This document shows positions 46,231 to 56,279 of a DNA stretch of 64,000 bases, one piece after another. The DNA lies in assembly GCA_951217055.1 (NCBI GenBank), contig OX578276.1, positions 32,580,705 through 32,644,704 on the forward strand. The letters run 5' to 3'. Within the stretch, counting starts at the first letter, position 1; the number at the start of each line of letters is the position of its first letter. The notes below the pieces were generated by a model. That model ran no database searches and was not told where the DNA came from. It was given only the letters and a program-made list of their open reading frames with translations. The stretch comes from Gerris lacustris. Lineage: Eukaryota > Arthropoda > Insecta > Hemiptera > Gerridae. The position numbers and the translations under genes are program-made.

Positions 46231-46420
46231 TGATACTGTATGTTGTAAAATTGTAGCAATAAATGGTTATCATATCAATAGATTTTCTTCATTGCAATAG
46301 CATAACTACTACCTACCTGGCTCTATAAGAGTTTGATCTTGTACCTGTGATCTTCATTAGCTTAAACAAATATATATGGCTTTGTATATTTATTTAACAT
46401 TACATTCATTATGTTGCAAG
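46231..46420. repeat. 190-bp direct repeat, right copy
   Basis: Near-identical partner of 44616-44805. The copies differ by only a few bases, for example AAATTTTAGC versus AAATTGTAGC. After it the sequence runs into the ISXO2-like fragment. 45800-46230 holds an A run and nothing else recognisable. Confidence 0.95.
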
Positions 46421-46429
46421 GTACCAGTG

Positions 46430-46690
46430 AGATGGCACACTCAAAAGTGCGAAAGAACATGGCTGAGCTTAAAGAAACTCACATGCTCATGCACTGGGGT
46501 GGAGCAATTGGACAAGTACGTCGGTGAGTGGATGTATCTCCAAAATAATGAATTCAACCAGAAGACATTTGCTTAGAAGATGCGAATTTTTCTCAGGGAT
46601 ATCCAGCGAGCCTATCCTGGATTAGGGAATCTAGGTTCAGTGAAAGACTACGTTTTGGATTGCCACTGCCATGAATGTCAAGAAGAGTAA
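46430..46690 (+). pseudogene. ISXO2/Merlin-like transposase C-terminal fragment (copy 2)
   Basis: VRWHTQKCERTWLSLKKL fits the H-T-x-x-I-E-x-x-W-x-x-L-K motif of ISXO2-type transposases. It is followed by EQLDKYVGEWMYLQN, FNQKTFA, a stop, then RIFLRDIQRAYPGLGN and DCHCHECQEE. It is about 80% identical at DNA level to 16690-16903 and its 3' flank. Confidence 0.65.
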
Positions 46691-46859
46691 ATCCAGGTAA
46701 CATAATATACTCACAGCAAAGTATTAATATATTATATTCTTCCTAGTCCTGTCTATCAATTTGTCTTGTTATCTTCTAAATGTAATCTCTTTTTCCTTTA
46801 CCTAGCTACATTTCTTCCCCGCAAGCACATTCTTCAAGCTCTTGTAAAGGAACTCCAGG

Positions 46860-48810
46860 ACGTTACCAGAGCACCATCAAATAAGCATCATTTTTCTTGT
46901 CAGGCAAATTTAAACGCTACCGTGACCCAGATGGTGGATCGTTTCTTAACACCATTGACCTTATTTCACGTTACAACGTCGCTCTTAGTGAACATTGAGC
47001 GACATCAAAAAGGGCAGGTTTCCTTTTTTTCCCACCACATACAAGACGAGTTCCTTAACATCATGGCACTTTTATAGAAAAGGGCCCCCCACTTTTTTTT
47101 AATCTGATAAACCTTCTGACAACCAAATACGCACTTTTTTTTATGTACAAGTGTGATATTCCTTCGTCCCAAAGCATATTGGTCTGAATATCCCTTTGTC
47201 TTATTAGGTAGTTAGACTAAGGGATATAAACTCTTCTGTATAAAAATAAAAAAGGGGGCCCCTTTTCTATAAAAGTACCAACATCATTGCCACTAAAATT
47301 AGAGAGGACATTATTAAAGATATTGCAGATGCAAAATACTTTTCTTTAATATTAGACTGTACGCCAGATATTAGTCATGATGAACAGATGACTGAAATAG
47401 TTCGCTATGTTAAAAAGGACAGCTCAGAGATAGTGGAAAGTTTTTTTAGACTTTTTTTTTACAGTAAGTAACAAAACAGGTGAGGGGCTTACCCAAGAGA
47501 TATTACAGAAGCTAGAAAGCGATGGGCTGGATGTGGAAAACTGCAGGGGCCAGTCATATGACGATGGCGCGAACATGGCTGGTAAATACAAAGGGGTGTA
47601 GGCAAGAATTTTAGAGCTCAATGAACTGGCCTACTTCGTACCCTGTACCGCCCATTCGTTAAATTTGGTAGGAGTACATGCAGCGGACACTTCAGTTGAA
47701 GCTCAACGTTTTTTTGGCACTCTTTATAGCCTTTACAATTTCTTTGTAGCTTCAACCTCACGGTGGGAAATATTAAAAGAATATGTTCCAATAACATTGA
47801 AATCACAGAGCAGAACAAGGTGGTCTGCAATATTTAAAGCAGTGGATGCAAAGTACAAATATTTTGATAAAATTATACAGGCGTTGGAAGCCATTCACAA
47901 CCACCCTTTATCAAACACTGAATCCAAATCCTTGTTGAAAAACTAAAAAAATCAACTCTTTTCAACAAGAGTTCATCACTCTTTGTTGTTTCTGGAACTC
48001 ATATCTGAAGAAAATTGACAATGTCAATAAGTATCTGCAAAGAGATGACCTAACAGTAGATAAGGCTTGCAGGAATATCCAAGGATAGTTGAACTTTCTT
48101 AAGGTTTCAAGGGACTATCCAACCTTCAGACGCCCTTTCAGAAGCCAAATTTATTACTGAACAAAGTGGGGTATCAACGTCCTTTATAGAAAAAAGGAAA
48201 AAAAAACTAATGCCGGGTGAGCTTTGTGAAGATGATGATTTTGGCCGTTCACATAAAGAGTGTTTTGTCGCTGCCATGCTTCAAATAGTTGATAGACTTA
48301 TTATGGAGTTAAGTTCCAGTTTCAGAGCTCTTGAAAAAGTAAATGATAAATTTGGTTTTTTGAGTGGTATCAAAATTAATGAAATGAGTCTAAGTGAGTT
48401 GAAGGTAAAGGCGTAACTTGGCAGTCTCGTACAGGGAAGATAAAAACAAAAATGATTAATATTTGAAGTTGAAAGCTTTAAGTACCACGCCTTGACAGTT
48501 GAGGATGACTTCAAAGAAGCCAGTGCATCAAAAATGCTGAGTGTGATTTTGAAAAATAATTTCGAAGAGGTATACCCAAATATTACCACAGGACTCAAAA
48601 TATTTTTTACCCTCCCGGTGTCGGTAGCTACAGGCGAAAGAAGTTTCAGCATATTAAAAATTGTAAAAAAAAAAAACTACTTAAGAAATTCTATGGCCCA
48701 ACAGAGACTTTCAAACCTTAGCATTATCTCAATAGAACACAAACGTGCTTCTCAAATTAATTATGATGAATTAATACAAGTCTTTGCTTCTAAGAAAGTC
48801 GCAAAGTAAA
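46860..48810 (+). pseudogene. hAT transposase of the ZMYM1/DUF4371 type, copy 2
   Basis: A long, fairly well preserved copy: KFKRYRDPDGGSFLNTIDLI, then after the inserted MITE AKYFSLILDCTPDISHDEQM, GLDVENCRGQSYDDGANMAG and YFVPCTAHSLNLVGVHAADT (RNase H-like core). Later come ARTRW-type SRTRWSAIFKAV, KLMPGELCEDDDF, and the dimerisation domain LPVSVATGERSFSILKIVKK with LSNLSIISIEHKRA at the C-terminus. Single stops near 47600 and 47945 and several frameshifts remain. It is far more complete than copy 1. Confidence 0.9.
47065..47279. mobile_element. 215-bp hAT MITE nested in the hAT gene
   Basis: Ends GGCACTTTTATAGAAAAGGG and the near-perfect inverse CCTTTTCTATAAAAGTACC are flanked by identical 8-mers AACATCAT (47057-47064 and 47280-47287). 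Removing it restores the hAT reading (DEFLNI followed by IATKIREDI). Confidence 0.92.
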
Positions 48811-48814
48811 TGTA

Positions 48815-49093
48815 AATATGTAGTCAAGTATTATAATTTACAAATAAATTAGTTTTGAAACATTTTAATTTTAATTTTAACTTACCTAGTAAGGTAAGAG
48901 ACTAGAAAAGTCTCATGACCACGACAATGTAAACAGAACTGTACTCAAGGTAGTTTTGTTCTCTCAAATATGATCCAATGGTCGAAAAGTCCGTTTAAAT
49001 CATGTTTCTTAACAGGCCAAATATCCTTTATTAACAATGGACTTAATCCTATCTATTTACCATTTTTAAATGTACATGTTATATAATAATTGT
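48815..49093. other. No recognisable feature
   Basis: AT-rich spacer between the hAT end and the Penelope-type repeat. No motif seen. Confidence 0.5.
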
Positions 49094-49866
49094 TGAGAGA
49101 GAGAGTGGCTGCGGCCACACCGAAGCTACCTCGCTTAGAGCCTAGTGGCTTGGCGAGTCGCCAGGCCACTAGGCGCCTGGATTGATTGCGGCCACACCGG
49201 AGCTACCAGGCTTGGAGCCTAGTGGCTTGGTGAGTCGCCAGGTGTGTAATCCATGTGAACCAACCTTCTAGAACATACGAGAGCGGCCACACCGCGCGCT
49301 TGGTTACTAGGCGAGTTACCTAGCGAGTCGCTAGACGAACAGTCCATTCTGTTCTACATGGCGACTCACCAAGCCGCTAGGCTCCAAGCGAGGTAGCTCC
49401 GGTGTGGCCTTAGCCTAAAGATGGTTGATGAGGTGTAAGAAATGAAAACTCCTATTTCATAGTGTGAGACGTTTCGACCCTTAAAATAAGGTCATCTTCA
49501 GTCGTTTTTATTTATAAAGTCTAAAATTAAAACAATAATTATAATTAAAACAACCTTCCTTTCAAATTTTTAAACATAATTAAGAAATCCTTCCATGATA
49601 CCAACATTCCATGATTATTGTAAGTATGTTTCACATCTTTTATGAACAATGTGTATTCTGTTATATAATTTAAGAGATAAATATTAAATGTAGTAAGGAT
49701 TTCTTAATTATGTTTAAAAATTTGAAAGGAAGGTTGTTTTAATTTTAGAAGATATAAATAAAAACGACTGAAGATGACCTTATTTTAAGGGTCGAAACGT
49801 CTCACACTATGAAATAGGAGTTTTCATTTCTTACACCTCATCAACCATCTTTACTCTCTCTCTCAG
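49094..49866. repeat. Inverted terminal arms of a Penelope-like element
   Basis: The left arm (49094-49106 continued at 49416-49592) and the right arm (49695-49866) are inverse copies of about 170 bp, with one 19-bp difference and a 100-bp spacer. Penelope-like elements commonly have such inverted or tandem long repeats, and the ORF that follows fits. In the right arm CTGAAGA (49768-49774), a 7-8-bp stem (GACCTTA/TAAGGGTC) and GAAAC (49794-49798) resemble the conserved core of a hammerhead ribozyme. Confidence 0.7.
49107..49415. mobile_element. 309-bp GC-rich MITE inserted in the Penelope arm
   Basis: Starts GGCTGCGGCCACACCG and ends CGGTGTGGCCTTAGCC. The terminal repeats extend about 57 bp with some seven differences. 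A second internal copy of the end lies at about 49186. Comparison with the right Penelope arm (GAGAGTAAAGATGG) shows the empty site, but only one base appears duplicated. Confidence 0.8.
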
Positions 49867-49947
49867 TAAATTTAGAAGGGTGTACCACACAGATTAATAA
49901 TATTTTATTTTATTATTAATTTAATCTTATATATTAACTACCTGGAG

Positions 49948-50754
49948 TTGGATAACACCAGGAATAATCAAGCCTACTATTCTCAGAATGAAGAACATAA
50001 TGTTATTAAACAATTCAACAAATTCCTTGTAATGCATAATAAGAAACACCGGACGGAAAAAAACAAATTATGGACTTTGAAATCAAACATCATTAAATTA
50101 TGTAACTCTGATAACAGAAGGATTTATTTACAATACCATAAAAATAACAATGTATTACCTTATCATTTAAAATGGATTAAAAACAAATCTTTATATATAT
50201 TTAAAAACCAACAAGTAACCAATAAAATCGCAAAAATATCTGACAATTATGTTAAGAAATTATTATCTTTAGAAGTAAAAGAAACTTACATGATCACTAA
50301 TGAATGTAATCATATTATTAATAATCTACTTAATGATATTAAGAAAGAGAACATCAATACCTACAATTGTATCAATACTATAGTTCAAACATATAAAATG
50401 AAATTAACTAATATTTTGGGGAAAAAACATAATAAAAAAATAATGTCAAGAACTACTAACTCACTTAGAATTGGTAACCCCAAAGAGCTAAATAATCTAG
50501 ACTGGTATAACTCACAGTATTTAAAAGATTGGTGCCTAAATCTTACCGATCTAACAATCCCGAAGAACATTATTAATTTTTTAAGTTTAGGACACAACTT
50601 TAATTTAACTCCTTTAAATTTAGATAATTCTATTTTGAAATTAATTGTAGATATTGAAGCCCTATTAAATAACTTAGACTCCCCCGATAATCATAAAAAC
50701 GTTCTCAGAAACAATTTTATACATTCTATTACTAATTTCCAAAAAAACGAATAA
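49948..50754 (+). CDS. Penelope-like element protein, N-terminal part (268 aa)
   Basis: An intact 268-codon frame, very Asn/Lys/Ile-rich. It is helical, and near the C-terminus it has LNLTDLTIPKNIINFLSLGH followed by N-F-N-L-T-P, corresponding to the V-N-L-S...L-x-x-G-x-x-F-x-x-T-P motif found N-terminal to the reverse transcriptase in Penelope-like elements. The reverse transcriptase and GIY-YIG endonuclease are missing; the frame stops and gypsy-type sequence follows. The Met is the first in-frame one after a stop. Being open and undamaged, it may be young. Confidence 0.65.
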   Translation: MDNTRNNQAYYSQNEEHNVIKQFNKFLVMHNKKHRTEKNKLWTLKSNIIKLCNSDNRRIYLQYHKNNNVLPYHLKWIKNKSLYIFKNQQVTNKIAKISDNYVKKLLSLEVKETYMITNECNHIINNLLNDIKKENINTYNCINTIVQTYKMKLTNILGKKHNKKIMSRTTNSLRIGNPKELNNLDWYNSQYLKDWCLNLTDLTIPKNIINFLSLGHNFNLTPLNLDNSILKLIVDIEALLNNLDSPDNHKNVLRNNFIHSITNFQKNE

Positions 50755-50766
50755 ATCCAAAATAAA

Positions 50767-51420
50767 AAATAACTTATTGTAACGGGGCTGGGCTCCTCTC
50801 CCATCATACTGTTGTAAGTAATAGTAAGTAAGTAATGTTAATGGAAATATTTTAAATGAATTAAATAAAATAAGTTAGCTATGAATTAAATGAGATAAGT
50901 AGAAACTAGGCTAGGAATCTGCTAGATCAGCTCACGGGCCACGGTCGAGGTGGGGGAGTGTGCCAACCCAACCGGGCCGAGCTCTGACCCCTCAGTGTGT
51001 AGTTACGCGACTAGTGAGTGAGAGCTAGAGTGTGCCTGCGCTGAGACCTCGCTTCGCAGCAACGACGTGAATGACGCCCCGCTACGTCTTCTGGCTGGTG
51101 GCCTCCCTAATCGGTGAGTTCCTCAGTTTTCTATGGTGGGGGTCAGAGTGCTGAGCGAGCCTATTAATTGAATTATGTGTAAGAAGATGAACATTGTTAG
51201 AATAGGTGGTAGTCAGTAATTAGGTTAAGTTAGCGGAGAATATTGTCATAACGACGTCTAGTGAATGAGTAGGGTAAATCAAAAGGAATTCTTATGTATA
51301 TGTTAGTTACTTCAGATTAATTCTTAAATGTATGTTACTTACTCTTAAGCGGGGAATTAAATATTAATGCTGCTTAAGATTAATACTGGTAGAGTAGGTT
51401 ACTCCTAAGTGGGGGAATGA
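50767..51420. other. Possible Ty3/gypsy LTR and leader
   Basis: Starts near TGTAACGGGGCTGGGC and contains GAGGTGGGGGAGTGTG at about 50948, a style common at insect gypsy LTR ends. No second LTR copy is visible, so the boundaries are a guess. The link to the RNase H downstream is by position. Confidence 0.3.
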
Positions 51421-51469
51421 ATATTATTGTTAGTTAGGGTTAATTCGGTTCCGGGGACGGACCAGTAGC

Positions 51470-51752
51470 GTACGCCAGTAGACAAATGAACGAAGCGGAA
51501 AGGCGGTATACAACTACGGAAAGGGAACTGCTGGCTGTTGTATGGGCGGTGAAGCTATTTCGCTGCTACCTGTATGGCAGAGTTTTTACCATCATTACCG
51601 ATCACGCCGCCTTGACGTGGATGTTGGGCTTAAAAGATCCCTCTTCACGACTGGTTCGCTGGGCACTTAAATTGGCTGAGTTTCAATATAAGGTAAAGCA
51701 CCGACCTGGGCGCCGCCACACAAATGCTGACGCGCTTAGCAGGGCTCAAAGA
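51470..51752 (+). pseudogene. Ty3/gypsy RNase H domain
   Basis: The frame reads YASRQMNEAERRYTTTEREL, FTIITDHAALTWMLGL and RRHTNADALSRAQRP: the RNase H of a Ty3/gypsy polyprotein, with the Glu and D-H-A residues in place and the usual HRPG-R...N-A-D-A-L-S-R end. The upstream reverse transcriptase and downstream integrase are missing. It runs in frame into a DNA-transposase sequence at about 51753 (see next entry). Confidence 0.9.
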
Positions 51753-52550
51753 CCCATTGGTGGAGCAATTGAAAACTGTGAAAATTCAACAATAATCGAC
51801 TTCGGACCCATTTCTACTCCCATCAAGCAATACGATAAGTCAAACGATCTTTGCACTAACCAATTATATTTATTAGATACATCTCTGGCTGTTGTAAGAC
51901 TTGGCTAATGAATATCAAGGCAAGGTGGCTCATACATGATGGCTGACGACTGCCAACATAATTCTTCGATATTACTTTTCATGTGAAGTGCTAAGTGAAA
52001 ACTTAATAATCATTGTGACCTTTATTCAACGAGTTTACGCACTTTCTTGGTTCAATTAAAAAGAAAATCATTATATAAAAGACGGGACTAGAACTTTACA
52101 TCAGATGATAGTCTAGCCAATATTTGCCTCAAGAACTGAAAGAAATAGTAGACCCGGCACAACATAGAAACGCTTTCTTCGCACTTCCAGAAAGTATTTT
52201 AATATCAATGACTTCTGATACGAACAGAGATATTCAAGTTGATGGCTGGAAGAAGATATTAACGGCAAGATATCGAAGAGATTAGAAGCAGGATAGAACG
52301 TTTCATATACTAACCAAATTAAACTTTAATGCTGACACCTACCACCTACACACTTCTATGAGTAACAGGGAAATCAGATAACAGAATTTCCTTTAAGAAA
52401 ACAGTGATGCCACAAATGTTATAAATGGAAATAATATACAGTCCTTGCAAGTAAATTTTCCGTATCACTCAAAAGCTATCGAAAAATGTGTTAAGTTAGT
52501 GACAGATGCCAAGCTCTGCACTTTACTAAGAGGAAGACAGACACTTTTTT
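51753..52550 (+). pseudogene. Transposase of the unnamed family, copy 3
   Basis: Continues in the same frame as the RNase H: GGAIENCENSTIIDFGPIST and LCTNQLYLLDTSLAV to a stop at 51906-51908. Further pieces in other frames are LPQELKEIVDPAQHRNAFFA, ESILISMTSDTNRDIQVDGW and KLNFNADTYHLH, then FPYHSKAIEKCVKLVTDAK near the C-terminus. Together with copies at 20233 and 42800 it gives the family's middle region. 52550-52930 has no other feature. Confidence 0.65.
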
Positions 52551-52931
52551 TTAAAAAAAAAAAAAATAGAAAAGAGGCAAAATATGAAATTAAAAGAAAA
52601 TTGAATAAAAAATTAGAAACTTGACTTACATTCTTAATTATAATTTACAATAATTAAAAATCAGTACATAACTTAGCCCAGGTTATAAGCTATTAAGATA
52701 GGGTGGTAGGGCTACACTCGGGCGGAATTGAAGAAAGGAATTGAAAGTGAGTTCAGGTAACAATATTTAATTTGGTGGTGAGTGTGTTCGCCCTGAGTGT
52801 GAACTCACTGAATCATTGGTAAGTGAAACCCCAAAAAAGTTAGAACAAGTTGCCATGCCGGGTTCCAGTGGTGTGAGTTCGTATCATAGTCTGAGCGTAC
52901 TAAATTCAGTAACAATTAAAACAGATTCGCT

Positions 52932-52967
52932 TTGTCAGACCACTCGCAGGCCCGAGTGGTCTGACAA
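52932..52967. other. Perfect 15-bp hairpin followed by CTAA
   Basis: TTGTCAGACCACTCG, a 6-base loop, and CGAGTGGTCTGACAA. CTAA follows five bases later. Helitron 3' ends have a GC-rich hairpin just before CTRR, so this may be one. Confidence 0.5.
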
Positions 52968-53179
52968 CTGATCTAAGTCGGAGTCCTCAACGGGCCGTTT
53001 CATTTTCACTACCTGACTTCACCCCAGTCCTAGCGTACCACATGCAGGTCCGGTTGCCCTGCCAGGCCCAATAAATCTCCCAGAAGTATATACGGTCACC
53101 CTGCCTGGCCCCAGCGGCGTGGTGGTCGTGTCCCAAGTCCTTCCCGGTGAACAAGATGATCCCGTACTTATAGAACAAT

Positions 53180-53520
53180 GATAGAAGACCTGCTTATAAG
53201 GTTCACTAACAATCCAGTGTGGCCAGATATGTGAACATACTGCAAGACGATAAGATCTCCAAATGTCCAAACTTAAAAGCCCGCGTTTTTAACCTCAAGT
53301 TGAACACTATCATACTAGACGTCTTGTAAACAACATGTTCGATGAAGTAAAGGCGTACGTGCATGCCAAAGAATTTTAAAAGAGGGGCTTCCCACATACC
53401 CATTGTCGGTTCATCCTAGAAGCGCCTTACAAAACCACGACGCCGGAAAAAGTGGACGAAATGGTATGCGGGGAAATACCCAACCCTAGCACCCATCCAC
53501 GGCCCCTGCGTTCGCGATCA
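53180..53520 (+). pseudogene. Helitron Rep fragment
   Basis: NILQDDKISKCPNLKARVFN and, in another frame, RGFPHTHCRFILEAP and PEKVDEMVCGEIPNPSTHPR match the Helitron Rep region that contains the first HUH motif (P-H-x-H) and the following A-E-I-P-D-P motif. The H-G-P-C-G motif that should come next is missing, so the element is cut at about 53510. 52980-53180 has no clear coding sense. Confidence 0.65.
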
Positions 53521-53537
53521 ACATTAAAGCGAATATC

Positions 53538-54390
53538 GTGGGAATGTTCGTCTTCCTCCAGTCGGGGACAAACCTGAATTTTTGGCCGACGCTTCTCCGC
53601 ACTATATCACAAATGAAGAGGTTCAGGATCGCGGAGCGTGACTGCGCAAGACTCAACGTTAGTCAGTGTATTGATTCTGCCTACAATAACGCACACACCA
53701 ATTGCTTCTTATTAGAAGGGGCAGCGATAAATAATAGGCAAGACACTCCTGTACGATTGCGCTCTACCTCAAGCCAAAGGTATAAGTGAGTCTGATTCGG
53801 CCGAGGCTTGCACATTCACGGGGATAGCAGCAATCCTCCTTTAAGATGGAACTACCGTCAATTACGCCATCGGGTTCCTCTTATAAGTGCATGAAGGTCT
53901 AATCTTACCCTCCAAAGTGACAAGGCCCGTAATCTATTGAACGCCAAGATGATGATTTTTGACAAGGTTACGCTGAACAAGTTTCACAAGAAGATAATCG
54001 ACACTGTCTTAAAGGATATGACGGAGTGTCAACGTCCAGTATTGACGCGTGCGAACAATGCGACTATCATCTCTTCCACCACCAAGTCCTCTATTTCTTT
54101 CCAATTCCAGGGTTAGATTTGTCGGTAAAAAATATATGGGTGGAAGCGGAGGAGGTCGAGTACGCATAGTTTCTGTTGGGACCAGTTAACAGAAGTTCAG
54201 CGGCACACAGTAACTGAAGATGTTGTTACAGCCATTCACGGTGACAAACATAACGTCCGAAAGGATAAGGGACAATCGGTTATACTCTACTCCAAAAATG
54301 TCGATGCAGCGGAGATTAACGAGGAGGTTCGTATCAAACTGCAAACAGAAGAACTTGTTTATTATAAATTTAAACGTTACGCGGGCTTGG
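53538..54390 (+). other. Unrecognised broken coding-like region
   Basis: Frame 53538-53789 reads LNFWPTLLRTISQMKRFRIA and onward. Another piece at about 53930-54115 reads ARNLLNAKMMIFDKVTLNKF and HKKIIDTVLKDMTECQRPVL. The base composition is more GC-rich than the surroundings. I recognise neither part. Confidence 0.3.
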
Positions 54391-54460
54391 TCAACGGCAT
54401 TCGGCTTAAAATCAACGGTGACACACGAAATACCTATCTCACCTTTTTTGCTCCCTTTCC

Positions 54461-54745
54461 CTTCGTTGTTTTCCTTACCCTGCTAATTTATTCCCTCAGT
54501 TATTACCCCTTATATTTTATTCTCTTTTTATTATCCCGTTTGTTTTACCTACCCATTTTTGTTCCTTTTCTCTTCGTTGTTTTCTTTACCCTGCTGATTT
54601 ATTCCCTCAGTTATTACCCCTTACATTTAATTATCTTTTTTATTACCCGTTTGTTTAACTTGTTCCTTTTTCCTTCGTTGTTTTCTTTACCCTACTTATT
54701 TATTCCCTCTGATATCACCCCTTATATTTTATTCTCCTTTTAATT
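54461..54745. repeat. Tandem repeat, about 100-111-bp unit, three copies
   Basis: CTTCGTTGTTTTC begins copies at 54461, 54572 and 54673, each followed by TTACCCTGCT-like and TTATTCCCTC. The pyrimidine-rich unit produces a hydrophobic open frame that I regard as incidental. Confidence 0.85.
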
Positions 54746-54837
54746 ACCCCGTTTTTTGTTTTGTTTTACCCACCCTTTTTTTTTGTCCTTTAATTATATT
54801 TTATTACCCTCTGTTTATATTTATATTTATTTAATAT

Positions 54838-55048
54838 GAGTGGAAAAGATTTTTACACAGAAGTCATTGAGACTTACTGACTTCACTCTTGTCGGGGGCA
54901 AGTATCCCCTGAGGATTACCACGTCAGGGTGAAGAGAAATGGTGCACTCGATGAACTTCTTAAGCTATTTAAGTCGAAGGGTCAGTCGGGACACGGTCCA
55001 AAAAAAAATCGCTTCAATTCGAGGGTGCTTCAACAAACTCAGGAAGGT
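54838..55048 (+). other. Possible exon, unrecognised
   Basis: Starts with Met (MSGKDFYTEVIETY, then a stop) and continues with EDYHVRVKRNGALDELLKLF. It ends at GAAG|GTAAGG. No family known. Confidence 0.25.
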
Positions 55049-55149
55049 AAGGAAAAGTTTGATTTTTTTTTTTCTCTGAATGAGAGTTATTATTAGTGTA
55101 TAAAAAAAAATTGTAATTACAATATTTTTAGGTGGTCACAAATCTGCTG

Positions 55150-55566
55150 ATGGAACGGTATTTAGTTAACTTGATGCTCGTCAGGCGTACTACCAGTTTT
55201 TAGTAGATGAACCTACTTCAGAGATATTAACTATCAATATTATCAAAGGGTTATGAAGAGTGAAGAAACAACCTTTTGGACTTAATGCAGTACCTACTCA
55301 CTTTCAAAATTTTATTGATTCTCGCATGGCTACTTTTTTTTAGATGATGTTAGTGTCAGAAAGCGGAACATGATCAGAGCTTGAGAGAAGTATTGAAAAG
55401 ATTAGCAATTTGTGGTCTTATACTTCAACTAGAAAAATATTTCTTTACGTTTCAAGTTTCTCGGATTCGGTATTCTGGTAAAGGTATACAGCCACTTCCA
55501 GATAATGTTACAGCAATTAAATATGTCCCTGATGAACCAATATTAGGAAAGAGGCAACTGAACGCG
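55150..55566 (+). pseudogene. Ty3/gypsy reverse transcriptase fragment (a)
   Basis: LDARQAYYQFLVDEPTSEIL, KKQPFGLNAVPTHFQNFID, then LREVLKRLAICGLILQLEKY and PLPDNVTAIKYVPDEP. This is the palm and connection region. The Y-L-D-D box region at about 55335 is broken (sequence reads TTTTTTTTAGATGATG). Several stops. Confidence 0.75.
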
Positions 55567-55599
55567 TGAGATCACTTGCGTTTAGGCTCCCACATTAAC

Positions 55600-56271
55600 T
55601 TTGTTAAATCTGACCATGCTATGAAAAAGTTTGAAGGTTATCAGGCCAATTTAAAGATGGATCTATCTAAGCAGCTGGTTTACTAACCGTTTAGACGTAT
55701 ACCCTTGCCCCTTCAAAAGGTTAAAGCAAAAAATACTGTTACTTATGTTACATATTAGTCTGCCCCTGTCTCAGCCTGCCCCTGGGCCAGTGACATGGTG
55801 CTCTCTAATGGTACCTATACTAAAAAATGACGGATTTTATACTCGTTTATGCTTAGATGTTAGGTGTGTAAATGAGGCGGTTGTGTATTGAAAGCATACT
55901 ATTATATCCTACCACATCTTCATGGTAGTAAAATATTCTCTCATTTAGACTTAAAAAAAATGCTTTTTATGTTGTCGAATTAAATTAAAAGAGTCGTGAA
56001 GTAACTATTTCACGCTCCTAGTGAAAACTTTTATAGATTTAAACGTTTATGTTTCTTTTAATTTAAACGTTTATGTTTCTTTTAATTTAAACGTTAAGTT
56101 CTTTCAAAAACTTTTGGAGCACGTTCTCCAAGACAGTGAAGGTGTAGCAAATTGTATTGATGACCTTCTTATACATGCTCCAGACCAAAACACTAATGAT
56201 ATGAGGATAAGGAAAGTGATGAAACAAAGACCGAGTAAAGTATGTAGGAAAGAGTTTCAACCCAAGACATA
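55600..56271 (+). pseudogene. Ty3/gypsy reverse transcriptase fragment (b)
   Basis: Begins upstream of the palm (KKFEGYQANLKMDL), continues PILKNDGFYTRLCLDVRCVN, and in the frame ending 56271 has FFQKLLEHVLQDSEGVANCI with IDDLLIHAPDQN, the second catalytic D-D. It overlaps fragment (a) in protein coordinates, so it is a separate insertion. A 24-bp tandem repeat (56037-56095, unit starting ATTTAAACGTTTATG, 2.5 copies) interrupts it. Confidence 0.7.
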
Positions 56272-56279
56272 GTAGCATA

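Noticed and set aside
49948..50754. Host gene
   Set aside because: The open 268-aa frame is intact, but the L-N-L...L-x-x-G-x-N-F motif and the inverted arms beside it point to a Penelope-like element.
52932..52967. Rho-independent terminator
   Set aside because: Hairpin without a following T run and in a eukaryotic genome; a Helitron end is a better, still tentative, reading.
54387..54743. Hydrophobic, membrane-protein-like ORF
   Set aside because: It is produced by a pyrimidine-rich tandem repeat whose units run through all three copies; no family resemblance.
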